Source of the DNA: Porphyra umbilicalis
Lineage: Eukaryota > Rhodophyta > Bangiophyceae > Bangiales > Bangiaceae
Reading direction: 5' to 3'
Assembly (NCBI GenBank): GCA_002049455.2
Contig: KV919053.1
Span: forward strand, 1-64,000
DNA length: 64,000 nucleotides
Every line of letters starts with the position of its first letter. Position 1 is the first letter of the stretch. This document shows positions 42,559 to 53,300 of the stretch, one piece after another. Made by a program: the position numbers and the translations under genes. The notes under the pieces were generated by a model that ran no database searches, was not told the DNA's origin, and saw only the letters and a list, made by a program, of their open reading frames with translations.

Positions 42559-44438
42559 GTGTCGTTCGACTGGTACGACTGCTTGTTTGTTACTCGCGCT
42601 TGTACAGGCCGCGGCGCCGCCGATGCCGATGTTGGACAAGACACTCACGCCGAGCGGTGGAGGAAGGGCGGAGGAGCGGGTTTCCGGCGCCGGTTGTTTT
42701 GGCTTGATATTTGTCAGACGGTGGCGGCACGGAGCTTGCAGTGGTGGGTGCTTTAGGTGGTCAGCGGGTGGGGCAAAGGTGCATCGCGTCGATAGTGAGG
42801 GGAAGGCCGAGCAGAAAACATTGACTTTTGTACCGTCGTCAAGAAACGCCACAGGAGCGGACCCCTTCGCAGCGAACGATGGGGGCCTGACACTGACGTC
42901 CCTCCGAAGAGAGGAAGGTGCTGCGGGATCGGTGGTGGGCTGTGCGTCAGAAAGAGCAACGGCCGAGGGAAGCAGGCTATTCATCGCGCCGGTACAGTCC
43001 ACCCATGTGCCGCCACCTGAGACGCGGTGTCGGGGCTGGGGACTACAGAGGCGCGGGTGCCGGCGCGGAGCAGCGAGGTGACCAGTACTGGTGGGCCTCA
43101 CCTTACTGATGTGCGTCAGGCAGAGCCGGCGAGGACTGGGGCAGCCGCAAGTGCAGCCTCCCTCGGGCGGGGACAGAGGGGAAGCTGTTACCAGGAGAGG
43201 CGCCGGGCAGATGGTGAGCCGCCACTCTCACGCCGGGCCATTGGGGCGAGGGGGGTCCCGCCGGGGCTCGTAGACGCCACCCGTGAACAGTCAGTCAGAG
43301 AGATCGTCAGGGGGACGAAGGGATGTGCTTGTGGTGTGGGACAACGGCGCTGTGGCAGGCACACCTGCAGTGGCGGAAGGAAGCCGACTGCACCGACAGA
43401 GTGATGCGGCCGACCACGGAGGAGGCACACAGAGGCGCCCGGCCTTGTATCTCCTTGCTCTCGCAAACAATCGGGGTGAGAGACCACACCTTGGCCAGCT
43501 GTCACCTCTCAGGCAGCAGCATGAGGGCGGATGGCGGGATTGGGCGCGTTCGCAGGACGTGGGCGACGCAGATGTAGGCTACAAGGACGCTGCAAGACCA
43601 GCGCATCAGACGGCTCGTGGGCCCTTTGACCGAGTCACCTCCTCTATATGTGGTCGTTACGCCAAGAGCTGGAGCGGTCCCAGTCAAGCCGATTGATGTC
43701 TGGGCTAATCAAACGCAGAAAAGCGCCTCTTTGTCAGACCAGGACTCCCCGCTTTTTGGCACAACGACAAAAATCGTCAAATATAAAAAAGCATGGCCGT
43801 GAACAGTTGTGTTGGCTACTCGGAAGACCTGAATCCAAAATAGCTCAGAACAGTACATCCGAATAAAAACAGAGCCGAAGCTTACTGGCATCGGAGGGCG
43901 TCGGCTGCGCCTCTTGGGCCTCTGCGCTACCGACCGCCCCCCTCCGCCACCCACGCTCCTGCTGGCAGAGCCCAGAAGGGATCCTTTCCACACCGCCTCT
44001 CCATCACTCTTTGTGCGACACCACCGCCAGAGCTACCGGTACGGCATTCATAGAGCTCTTACATACCATGTAGCCACTTCTTCTATCCTTTGGGACTTCG
44101 CTCATGCTCTCTGACGTTCTTTTGGAAGCCGCAGCGGCCTGTACGGTGTCTCTGAGAGGCCTCCCAAGTGCCAAAGAGAGGTGGCGATAGCGGGACAACA
44201 TGTAGGGGTCTTTGGGGTCCTGTTGGCGTCCTCGACATCATCACGTAGTTGAGAAGCACTTGCAGAAAAAAGCAATGAAAAAGACGTGTGCTGCACTGAG
44301 AAACTGGGTGGTCGAGCTCGTAGGCAGAAGCCTTCAGAAGCATGCTGCACTGAGGGGTCGGACGGTCCGAATGAGACGTGTTGTCTGAAGATATATTACA
44401 AAAATCTGTAATGACAAATACAAGAAGACGGCCCTTGA
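42559..44438. other. Gene-free region
   Basis: Moderately GC-rich, without recognisable genes or clear terminal repeats. It may include the 3' flank of the KDZ-like element. Confidence 0.4.
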
Positions 44439-45109
44439 CTAAAGGTCGATTCCACGCATTAGGGCGCATGAGCGCGACTCACATTGGCGCGCACAGAACT
44501 CGGCAATGGAACAAGCCTTGGAACTTCACATGGACCCATCCTGGAGCCTACTTCATCAGCTTTTTTGTGACACACTTTCAGGCGGCTACGACCATATGCT
44601 TGAGAGATAGACAGTTTTCATTGCATCCCACCGTTGTCTTGAACGCTTTTTTGTGGAATAAATGGCCCGCTGATGACGCTGCAGGCGGTAACTCGACGTG
44701 GGTAGGCAACAAAGTGCGTGTCATCGGTGCTGCGGGGAAGTTTGGACGACATTTGTGGCCGTTGGTCAACATGGGCGGTAGTGGTGGGGGGCAGGTATGC
44801 TCGTAGCCGGCCGAGAGAATGTGCATTTCCATGGGATGCCGGATCGGATCAATCCGTGTCTTGCATCAGAAATTGGTCAGAGCCAGTTCCGGATCGGCAG
44901 AGACAAAGAAAACGGCGCAATTCTGGAGGGACAGAGAAACACCGAGGTGTATCTCAGTACTACAAGATCCTTTGAGCGCCCAGTTCTTTTTCCTTGAGTA
45001 CCCATGCCACGGAGACTAGTTCTGTTTAGTTCTCGTGGTTAAAAAAAGTCTAGAACAGCAGGGAAAACCCTTTCCTCATGCGCCTAAATGCATGGAATAG
45101 ACCTTTAGG
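44439..45109. mobile_element. Candidate non-autonomous element with ~33-bp imperfect inverted ends
   Basis: The left end CTAAAGGTCGATTCCACGCA (continuing to 44472) is mirrored by a right end whose reverse complement begins CTAAAGGTCTATTCCATGCA (arm 45075-45109). Both arms finish CGCATGAG. Similarity is about 85-90% with one gap. The interior (~600 bp) has no recognisable protein. The target duplication is unclear. Confidence 0.5.
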
Positions 45110-45413
45110 TGTGAACCTCGGACGCCGAGGCCGGTCTGCCGCTGTCCTCACCATTCCGTGCTGACAGTGATCACGCCTGAGTGCACCGGGGGCGAGGCCC
45201 CTCCTGAATTTGTGAAACTGCATCATTACAGTGATACACAAGCCTGGGACTTCGACGTGTGAGCTTGATTCTCGTTGTCTTAGCCGTTGGACTTGCCATC
45301 CGAACCGAATAATTGTGTCGCCTGATCCCCAACCGGCCATTCCAAGTCGCAGGCTGCGGTTTCGACGGGGCACCACACTGTACAGTCAATCCCCGAGCTT
45401 GTCACACCCGGTA

Positions 45414-45544
45414 CAGTGCGTTCTCGTTATAAGACAATCGCTTACAAAAGAATATGGGTCGCGTGTCATCCATTCCAGTCCGTGTGGGCCACTTTTTCTT
45501 CATATTGAGCCGAATCAGCTGTCTCTTATAACGAGAACGCACTG
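45414..45544. mobile_element. Pogo/Tc1-mariner-type MITE, 131 bp
   Basis: Perfect 21-bp inverted ends; the first 20 bases are CAGTGCGTTCTCGTTATAAG. TA lies on each side (45412-45413 and 45545-45546). It shares the CAGTG..TTCTCG.TATAAGA end pattern with the element at 7739-7879. Perfect ends suggest a recent copy. Confidence 0.8.
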
Positions 45545-45564
45545 TATAGGCCCAGGTGGGCCTG

Positions 45565-45697
45565 TATTGTGCTTCTCACAAAAACTGGACCTCGGTGCAT
45601 CAGCTTCCGTTGCAAAATCACTGTTTCATTGGCTCAGGGGGCGGTTCATGATGCTGAAGCGTATGTTGCGGATCCAGTTTTTGTGAGAAGCACAATA
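45565..45697. mobile_element. Second MITE, 133 bp, different ends
   Basis: Perfect 25-bp inverted ends starting TATTGTGCTTCTCACAAAAA (45565-45589 and 45673-45697). TA begins and ends the unit, which suits a TA target site if the ends proper start TTGTG. It lies 20 bp beyond the pogo-type MITE and shares no end sequence with it. Confidence 0.7.
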
Positions 45698-45699
45698 AC

Positions 45700-47288
45700 G
45701 AGTCAACCGACGATCGCCCCCAGAGAGGCGATCAAGGCACATTCTCACGTCGCGCAAGGCTCCGAGCACCGTTTCAGAGACCGACCTGCATTGATCGCAT
45801 CAGGAGGGCAGCTTCTGGTCACGATTGTTGATGAAGTAGCCTTCAACACTGGCTGTGGCAATAGTACTGGCAGGTGCAATTCGTGCCTTAGAGGTGGGCC
45901 ATCATCGAGGATTGACTGTATTTTATCGCCCCCAAGTCGCCGGAAAGTAACCAAAGAAGCGCGATGGCAGAACCGCCGACGGTGGCCACCTCCCCCCCCC
46001 ACCGCCTGGCATGGCCATCCCCCTCCCCCCCCGGCCCTTCCCCCCACCCCCCGACGCCTTCGAATCCGTACTCATGGCTACAGGTCGTGTCCTGCGCCCC
46101 GCGACTTCTCCACCGCACCCCCTGCACCCCTGCGCCCGCAAAGCACCCCCCGCCCATTCCCCCCGCGCGGCCGCAGCCGTGCCCTGGCGAGCCCCCCTCT
46201 GACCAGTAGCGTTTTCTGCATGTCAGATCGAGCGTCCCAAGCGAACGCGGTGCTCAGCCGGGCAGCTGAGCGCAGCTATGAAGAAGCGCGAATCAGCGAT
46301 AATAGCAACTGCGGAGGAATCTGCGCGCGTGGCGGTGGGATCAGTGCACAGTGCGGAATGAGCAGCACGGTCACAGCGATCCGCGGAGCTGTTGTCACAA
46401 AGCACCGCGAAGCTGCTGTCACAAGGCACCGCGGAGCCCCTCATACGAAAACGGTTGGGCACACACAGAATATGCATGCGAAGGCGCCGAAAAGAACAAC
46501 TAGGGAAAAGTACTGTGGACGGAAACTTCGGCGACAGTATCAATGGCACTATAAGGATTTGAAGTCCACAGGCCTGATAATGCGATGCTGTGAGCATTAT
46601 CTGTATTGGGAGTGAATGCTCTGTCCAGGCTGCCTGGGAAGCTGTTCCGTGCTGGCCTGTGTGAGGGGGGGTTCGATTCTAAGGCTTCGGATCTGGCTGC
46701 CGGATCCGAAGGCTGGTACTTTCCCACTTGCAGATGACGTCTCGCGAGGCCAACAAAGCCGCGTTCCTGAAAGCCACTGTTTCGTGCATTGCAATTATGC
46801 ACGCGCTCAGTAATTTCTCTTGGCCTATTGATATTCAATCTCCACAAATGTATAGGCTGTCGTGGAAGCTGCCAAGCCAATGAGCCGGGAGCGGACACCG
46901 CATCAGCAGAAATCTACGCAAAATCCCTGACCTGGACGATCATTGATCGACTCATCGCGCCACCGCAAGCTCTGAGCGCACACTGACCGCTCGTTCTTGG
47001 CCCGTCGCGCTGCCAGCCGGCAAGTTGCCGCATGATTTCGTGATCCCACCGCGACGGCTCGTGCTGTTGTCTTTCGTGTGCGCTCTGCTCCGCGTCGCTT
47101 CAGGGAGAGCTGTCTGGAGCCGGCAGGCGGCCGCGCTCGCCGGCTGGCATTGCGCGCGCCAGCGCAGCCGGCAGGCTCGAGGGGTCCGGTGTCGGTGGCC
47201 CTCGTCACCGCGAGTCTGTGTGGCCGTCGTCCGGGCTGCATTGCACCACTCTTGACACACGTACAGTGGAGTTCCATGTGTTAGGTTT
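45700..47288. other. Gene-free region with small repeats
   Basis: Contains a 24-bp unit repeated about twice (46388-46440, GCTGT/CTGTCACAA.GCACCGCG) and a hairpin (CTTCGGATC 46685-46693 with GATCCGAAG 46703-46711). A frame of ~130 codons near 46200-46615 has no family features. No gene is recognised. Confidence 0.45.
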
Positions 47289-47289
47289 C

Positions 47290-47936
47290 GGCCAATCGAA
47301 TTAGTGGCACCGGGACCCTCTTGCCCGACGACGTTCACCGCCGTGCAGCGGCCGGCCGCCGCGTAGCTACGTAGGACCCCCAGTGACCCAGTGATATCGC
47401 CGACTGCAGCTGTGGGAGGTCACGGCGGGGGTATCAGCTGGGTGCGTGTCCGTGGGTACGCCGCGGAGTGGCCTTTGCCGCTACCTATTGATATTGTGGA
47501 TATTAGGAGGCTTGCGAAGGGAGCAGAGGCGGCCGTCGGCGGGTGGGCGTTGAGGACCAGGCTCGTGGTCGACCCCTGCCTCGCCGGCGGCTGGCTAAGT
47601 GTCTCTGTTGTCCTTCCCAACCGAGCTGCCCCCCCCGCGCTGGAACACGTCGACCCGTCTCTCTGTCTGCTCCTGCCATCCGGTCAATCCCCCTACTGCT
47701 CACTACTTGACGTACGTACGTGCCCTGTGAGCCTGGTCGCCGCACCATGGCGTCGTATGGCTCGTCGGTGCCGATCGATTTTTCTCTCAACCAGCGGCGA
47801 CTACCGCGCTCCCAGGTGGAGCGCATCCCCACTGTCGATGACTGGGAAGATGACGATTTGTCGGCGCGCGATGAGGAGGAGCTCGACCACGACGTGGGTT
47901 CCCTGGCGTCGAGCCTCCGCGCCAACTTCCTCCCCC
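47290..47936 (+). repeat. Source copy of a segmental duplication (5' end of the ATP-grasp gene)
   Basis: The leader and first ~190 coding bases recur at 58919-59550 in the same orientation with scattered changes. The segment starts at GGCCAATCG and ends at CAACTTCCTCCCC. Confidence 0.8.
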
Positions 47937-49715
47937 CCACGACGCGGTTGTTGTCGGCCACGGACCCGGCGTTTGAGCGCTACAAGTCGATTGGGTCCCC
48001 GTCGCCCGGCAGCAGCTTCCTGTCGCCGGTCTTTTCGCACCTGCCGTCGGTCAAGCCCAGTCGCCTGACCGTCGCGTCGGACGATGCGCAGAAGCTGCGC
48101 CGCAAGCTGCTGCGCGGCGCCAACCTGTTGGTCATCCAGGGTGGCTACTCGGGGAAGCGCTTCATCTACGAGCGGCTCAAGGAGCTGGGCGTGTCCGTGA
48201 CCATCATGGACGGGCCAGACACGGTATGGCGTGCGGCAGCAGAGGAGGGCCTGATCGCTGAGTTCATTGAGATTGACTTCACCGAGCACAGCACGGTGTT
48301 CCAGCGCGCCATGGACATTGTGCTGTCACTTGAGAACAGCTTTGACGGTGTGACCACCTTTTACGAGGAGGCAGGTAAGTCTGTGCTGTTGTTGAAGAGG
48401 GGATGTGTTGCATATGCGTTGTGCGCACTGCGCGGTGTGACATGGGTTGCTTGCATGAGGTTCCGATGTTGCAGTCGGTCACGCTGGCTGCTTTAGCAGC
48501 ACGGTGTGCCAGTCTCGTGCGCATTCTGACCTGCCACTGTTCTCTCTGCTGCGCGAATTCATTGTGTCTTCATTGTGCTCTTTGGTCCTCTGCGCCCTTC
48601 TTTTGCACGTCTCATTTCCACTACACTCATTCGTACCCACAGTCTCTCTGGCAGCCCGTATTGCGACCGCCCTGGGCGTGGAGACAAACCCCGTCTCGGC
48701 GTGCGACCAAGCTCGCAACAAGCGCATCACACGGCAAGTCATGGCCGACTGTGGCCTTCCAGTCCCCCGGTTCAGCTCAGTTCGTACAGAGGAGGACCTG
48801 CTTTCGGCGTGCGAGCTGGTCGGCTTCCCTGCTATCCTCAAGCCCGTCTTTGGCCTCGCCTCTATGGGCGTCTCTCGCGTGAACGACAAGGACGCGGCGT
48901 TGACCGCGTACCGCAAGATTTCGGACAGCATCGCGACCTCCTCCGAGTCGCTGTGGGCTCAGGGCACTGAGCTGGTGTTGGAGGAGTTTTACGACGGCGA
49001 CGAGTTTGACATTGACGTGCTGCTGTCGGATGGAACTGTCGTCTACTCCAAGGTGTCCGACAACTGGGCGTGCTGGGAGCCGTGGTTCCAGGAGACGGGC
49101 ACCAATTGTCCTTCCATGTACCCGGTTGACCGGCAGGCGGAGCTGGTCAAGCTCGCCATCGAGTCGACTTTGGCGCTTGGCTTCCGCGCCGGTGCCTTTC
49201 ATGTGGAGTGTAAGTTCACTTCCCGGGGGCCTCGACTCATTGAGGTCAACGCCCGTATGGGCGGCGTATCCGTGCGGGACGCCAACCTCCGCGCCTGGGG
49301 GGTGGACTTAGTAGAGGAGCACACCATGACCGCCCTCAAGATCCCCATCCGACCAATGGTGGCACGAAGGCCGATGGCATTTTTTGCCGAGACGGCCATC
49401 AACGCACCTTTCTCGGGCACCATCTCCTCAGGGACTTGGCTGGATGAGGTGCTCTCCCTGCCCAACGTGCACAAGGTGAACTACTTCAAGCAGGAGGGTG
49501 ACTTGGTGCAGGGCCCCGAGGATGGGGTGCCTGATTGGTTGGCCGAGGTGATTGTCATCTCCACGGAGTCGACCGCCGACGCGGTGAAGAGCATCCGTGC
49601 GGTGGTGCGTGACCTCGACGTGCCGGTTCAGGCCAAGCGGCCAGGAACGGAGCGGGGTTGGTTCTTCCCTGATCACGCCTACCCGTTTGCTGACGTTGTT
49701 GACCTCAAGGCCTAG
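47747..49715 (+). CDS. ATP-grasp amide/peptide ligase, carnosine-synthase-like (two exons)
   Basis: Predicted cytosolic ligase joining a carboxylate to an amine through an acyl-phosphate with ATP. Exon 1 is 47747-48374 and exon 2 48643-49715, giving 566 residues; the joined frame reads FYEEA-VSLAARIATALG without a gap. Residues 1-100 are acidic/Ser-rich and probably disordered. From about 120 (GANLLVIQGGYSGKRF) a pre-ATP-grasp Rossmann-like part precedes the ATP-grasp fold: NKRITRQVM (Lys236), AILKPVFGLASMGV (Lys276), LVLEEFYDGDEFDIDV, and the metal-binding RLIEVNARMGG (Glu410, Asn412, Arg414). This pattern, with the C-terminal region that follows, is closest in my judgement to carnosine synthase 1 and related dipeptide ligases; the vertebrate enzyme is longer. 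The substrate is unknown. The start is the first ATG of the frame (CACCATGG). Confidence 0.82.
48375..48642 (+). other. Intron of the ATP-grasp gene
   Basis: 268 bp with donor GTAAGT and acceptor CCCACAG after a pyrimidine-rich stretch. Phase 1. It is the only intron in this window with fully canonical ends and frame support on both sides. Confidence 0.88.
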
Positions 49716-50374
49716 CCAACCTGTCCTGGCTGGCAATAGGTCGCGTGAATCGGGGCTTGGGGGGTTGAGAGCGGGCGGCAGAGGTGACAGGGGTTGAGAC
49801 TTTAGGGGTTGGAGCGTTCTCAGTGCGCGGCCGTCACACAGCGCTGGGGTTTTGGGTGTGTGCGACGTTCCCCGGTAGGTGCATTGGGGCTGGGCTGGGG
49901 CTGGGGCGTGACTTGGATGCGGACGTACGCTTGCGGCAGGTTGCAGTGGCGCACACGCGCCCTGCGGCATTGTACCATGTGATTGTTCTTCTAGGCCTGG
50001 TTGACAGTGTCACCTGTAGCCATGGACATGCGTAGCCATGGGGCTTGCTTGGTAGTGTTTTGAGAGGCCTCACTGCCTCCTTCCGTTCACGTCTGGCCAG
50101 TCACAGCCCGTTTTCCTTCATGTGTACAATTGTGTGCTGGCACATTGGGTCTAAAAGACGGCAAGGCCACAACAGCCACAACGGGGCCACCATTCGTGTT
50201 GGTTTGCCCCACACGAACGGGCACTATTCGGAACCGTGTCGGCTCGTGCACTCTGCTGTGTGCCCTACTTCTCCAGCGGCCGCATCCCTGTGCCTATCCG
50301 CCTGCCCGTCCCAGTTTCTCCAGGTGCCTATCCGCCTGCCCGTCCCAGTTTCTCCAGGTGCCAATCCCTCCCCC
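49716..50374. other. 3' flank with a 34-bp tandem repeat
   Basis: Two exact copies of a 34-bp unit (GTGCCTATCCGCCTGCCCGT...) lie at 50290-50357, followed by a partial third. No gene is seen. Confidence 0.6.
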
Positions 50375-53300
50375 TTATTGCCCACGCTGCCGGGACAGCC
50401 GGTGACGCACGGTCAGCAGTGCGCGCGCGAGTGACGCGACGCCGCCGCCACTGACAGCGCCTGGAAAGACGCGGCGGCTGCCGCCGAGGCGACTGGTCGA
50501 TGGCGAGTCTGGCCCTCCCCCCGCGGCGGCGCGCCCCCCGCTGGCGACGCGGCCGGCGGCACCGACGCCAGCACCCCGTCGCCGCGGGCTGCTGCCGCCG
50601 TCACCCCCGTGGCTGAGCGCCACCGGCTCCCGAGACGGGGACGGGTGCGCAAAGGGGTTGGCGTCGGGCAGGCCGGCCGTGCCGTCGGCGACGCCGTCGA
50701 CTGCCACGGACGGCTGATGTGGTTGCGGAGCGGGCGCCGTCGTGGCTGGCACGTTGCCGACCCGTCCCCGCCCGTTCCACCCGTCATCCTCTGTCGGGGG
50801 AGGGGTGACGACGTGGCCGCCGACTACCGCTTCTGCGGCAGACGGGGTGGAGCCGCCGGCGTGTTGATGCGCGGTCCCCGGCAAGGAGCGGCGACTCGGG
50901 GGCGGGGCCCCCGCGTCGGGCAAGGTCGCGGCCGCCCCCGTCGACAGCGGCGCCGGCCGAGCTGGGGCGCCCCCTTTGCTTGTCGCCGCTCCAGCGGCTT
51001 TGTTGACCGCGCGGCTGGCCAACGACCGCGTGCGAACTTGGTTGGCGCCACCGCCGCTCGCACCCCCGACGCCGCTGCTCCGTGCTGGGGCCGACGCGCC
51101 AGCAACGGCGGCGGTTGCTGTACCGGCAGCTTGGGCTTCTCTCGCGCCCCCCGCCGACGACGGGGAGCCGTGGAAGGTGGCCGCCATGCGCCTGTGCCGC
51201 TTGCTCCGCGAGATTGCCCGCCAGTGCATGCGTCCGACCGACATGGGCGGGGCGTCCGCGGCGGCCGCCTCCTCAGCGGTGGCGGCAGTGGTCGCCGTCG
51301 CCGCCGGCGCCGCCACCGACGCGGCCGCCGTCGCCACTTGCATGCTCCTTCGCCGCGTCATGCGGATGGTCGACAGCCGCCGCCGTGGTGCGCGCGCGTC
51401 GGCTAGCATTGGCGGTAACCGGGGCGGCGGGGGCGGCGGCGACGGCGGCAGCGACGATCCGCCGAGCGCGGGTGGAGAAGGTGGCTGCCGCGGGCCGTCC
51501 ACGACCCGACCGCTGTCGGCGGGTGCCTCCAGTTTGGCGGCTGGCACCGACCAGCTGCTCTCGTCATCCCCAGTTTCGGACACGGGCACCGCCGGCGAGC
51601 GGGGCAGGGCGGCTTCGGGTTCGCCGACCGGCCACAGCGACAGCGGTGCGGCCACGGGAGCGGCAACGGCCAACGTCTCAGCGCCCTCCCCCAACGATGG
51701 CGGTGGGCTCGGCATCGAATCGGCCGTCCACAGCCCCAGGGAGGAGCCCGACGTGGCCGACGCGCCCGAATCCGTCGGCAGCTCCACGGCGGCCAGCCGC
51801 GATCGGTGCCGCCGCAGCGGCACGTCTGGCTTGGTGAAGATGCGGGAGAAGGAGTGCCCCGCTGAGGAGAAGCGCTGCTCAAGGGCGGCGGCCCCGGCAG
51901 CCGGGGGTGGCGACCGCGAGCCCGAGTGGGAGCGGGAGCGCGGCCGCCCATCGAGTTCATCAGTTTGGTCGGCAACGAGCGCACCGCCAAGCAGGCGGCG
52001 GCTCGACCGCTTGGTCCGCGACCGCATGTGGCGGGCGCGGATGACGGGGATGGTAGTCGTGGTGGAATAGGTGCCAGCGGTCAGGCGCGGGGTTGCTTCA
52101 GCCGCCATCGCGTCCGCAGTCGGGGGGAGTGGCCCACTGGCCGCCGCCGCTGCCACCGTTGCCGACGCGGACGACCCCGCTGACAGCGCGCACACAGGCG
52201 CTACCGGTCGTGGCACCGCCAGGGAGTCGACCGACGAGTCTGACTCACTGACGTCGTAACGGCCAGTGACGCCGCGCCGGTGATCAAGCGCCAACGAGCG
52301 CGTACGTGCCCGGGCGGCAATGGGAGGCATCGGTCCAACCGGTCCGACCGTGGGGCTCCCGTCACCCACAACGGCGGGCGGTCCGCACGGCGCCACTCTC
52401 GACGCTCCGGACGCAGAACCGACGGGCGAATGGCGCCGCGGCGCGGCCGACGCTCCGGCAGAGCAGCACCCCCCGCCCGACAGGTCGTCCCCAGAGGGCG
52501 GCACCGCCCCGACGGGACGAAAGGTGCGGAACGCTGCGGCCGGCGCGGGCGCGTCGGCGGGCCTGTGGGCGGGCGCGTCTGCCAACCAATCCTTGGACGC
52601 GTCGGCCGGCGCGTCGGTCAGTCTTGCTGGTGCCCCCGCGGCGGCGGCACCCCACCCGCCCGCACGGCGGCCGGGTCCCCACGAGCGGTGCCGTGCGATG
52701 CGTCGGCGGTCACTGCGGGTCCCCCCACCCAGCGGCGCGTCGGCGCCCGCGTCCGCGGCGTGCGTTTGCGACGGCAGCCGCGGGAAGGAGGGCAGCTTGC
52801 GGAGGGCCTGCCGGGCGCCCCCCCCCTCGCCGCCGTCCACCAGTCCAGACGGGGGCGTCAGCGTCTCGGAGCGTGCGGAGAGGGAGGAGGTGGAGGAGCC
52901 GCCGTCGCTCACGCCGCCGCCGACGCTCACCCGCTCCCTGCGGCGGCGGCTGCTGCTGACCATCGAGGAGAAGGACGTCAACGGGGCGTGGCGGTGGTGG
53001 GAGGCTTGGGACGACGTGTTGCTGCCGTCGCCAGCTGTGCTCTCCCGGTCGCCCCCACCACCATGGCCGCCTGGGTCGTCACCTCTGGCACCGACATTGA
53101 CGGCGGCCTCTCTCCCGCCGCCCCCACCCCCGCGTCTCGACGAAACAGATGAGTCGGAGCGCACGACCGCCGGCCGGGACGGGACCGGTCGCGCGACCGA
53201 CCGCACCGCCACCGGACGGAGGGGCACAGGGCGGATGGGCACGGGGCGGATGAGCCCTGCCCCCGCCGCGGGCGGGGCCGTCGTCGCCCACGGCCGGGGC

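Noticed and set aside
45373-45414. TACAGTCAAT near 45381 as another MITE end
   Set aside because: Only about ten bases match the ends of the 57.2 kb element and no partner end is nearby.
47503-47961. Minus-strand frame antisense to the ATP-grasp leader, also seen at 59175-59647
   Set aside because: It is the complement of a supported exon and its duplicate.
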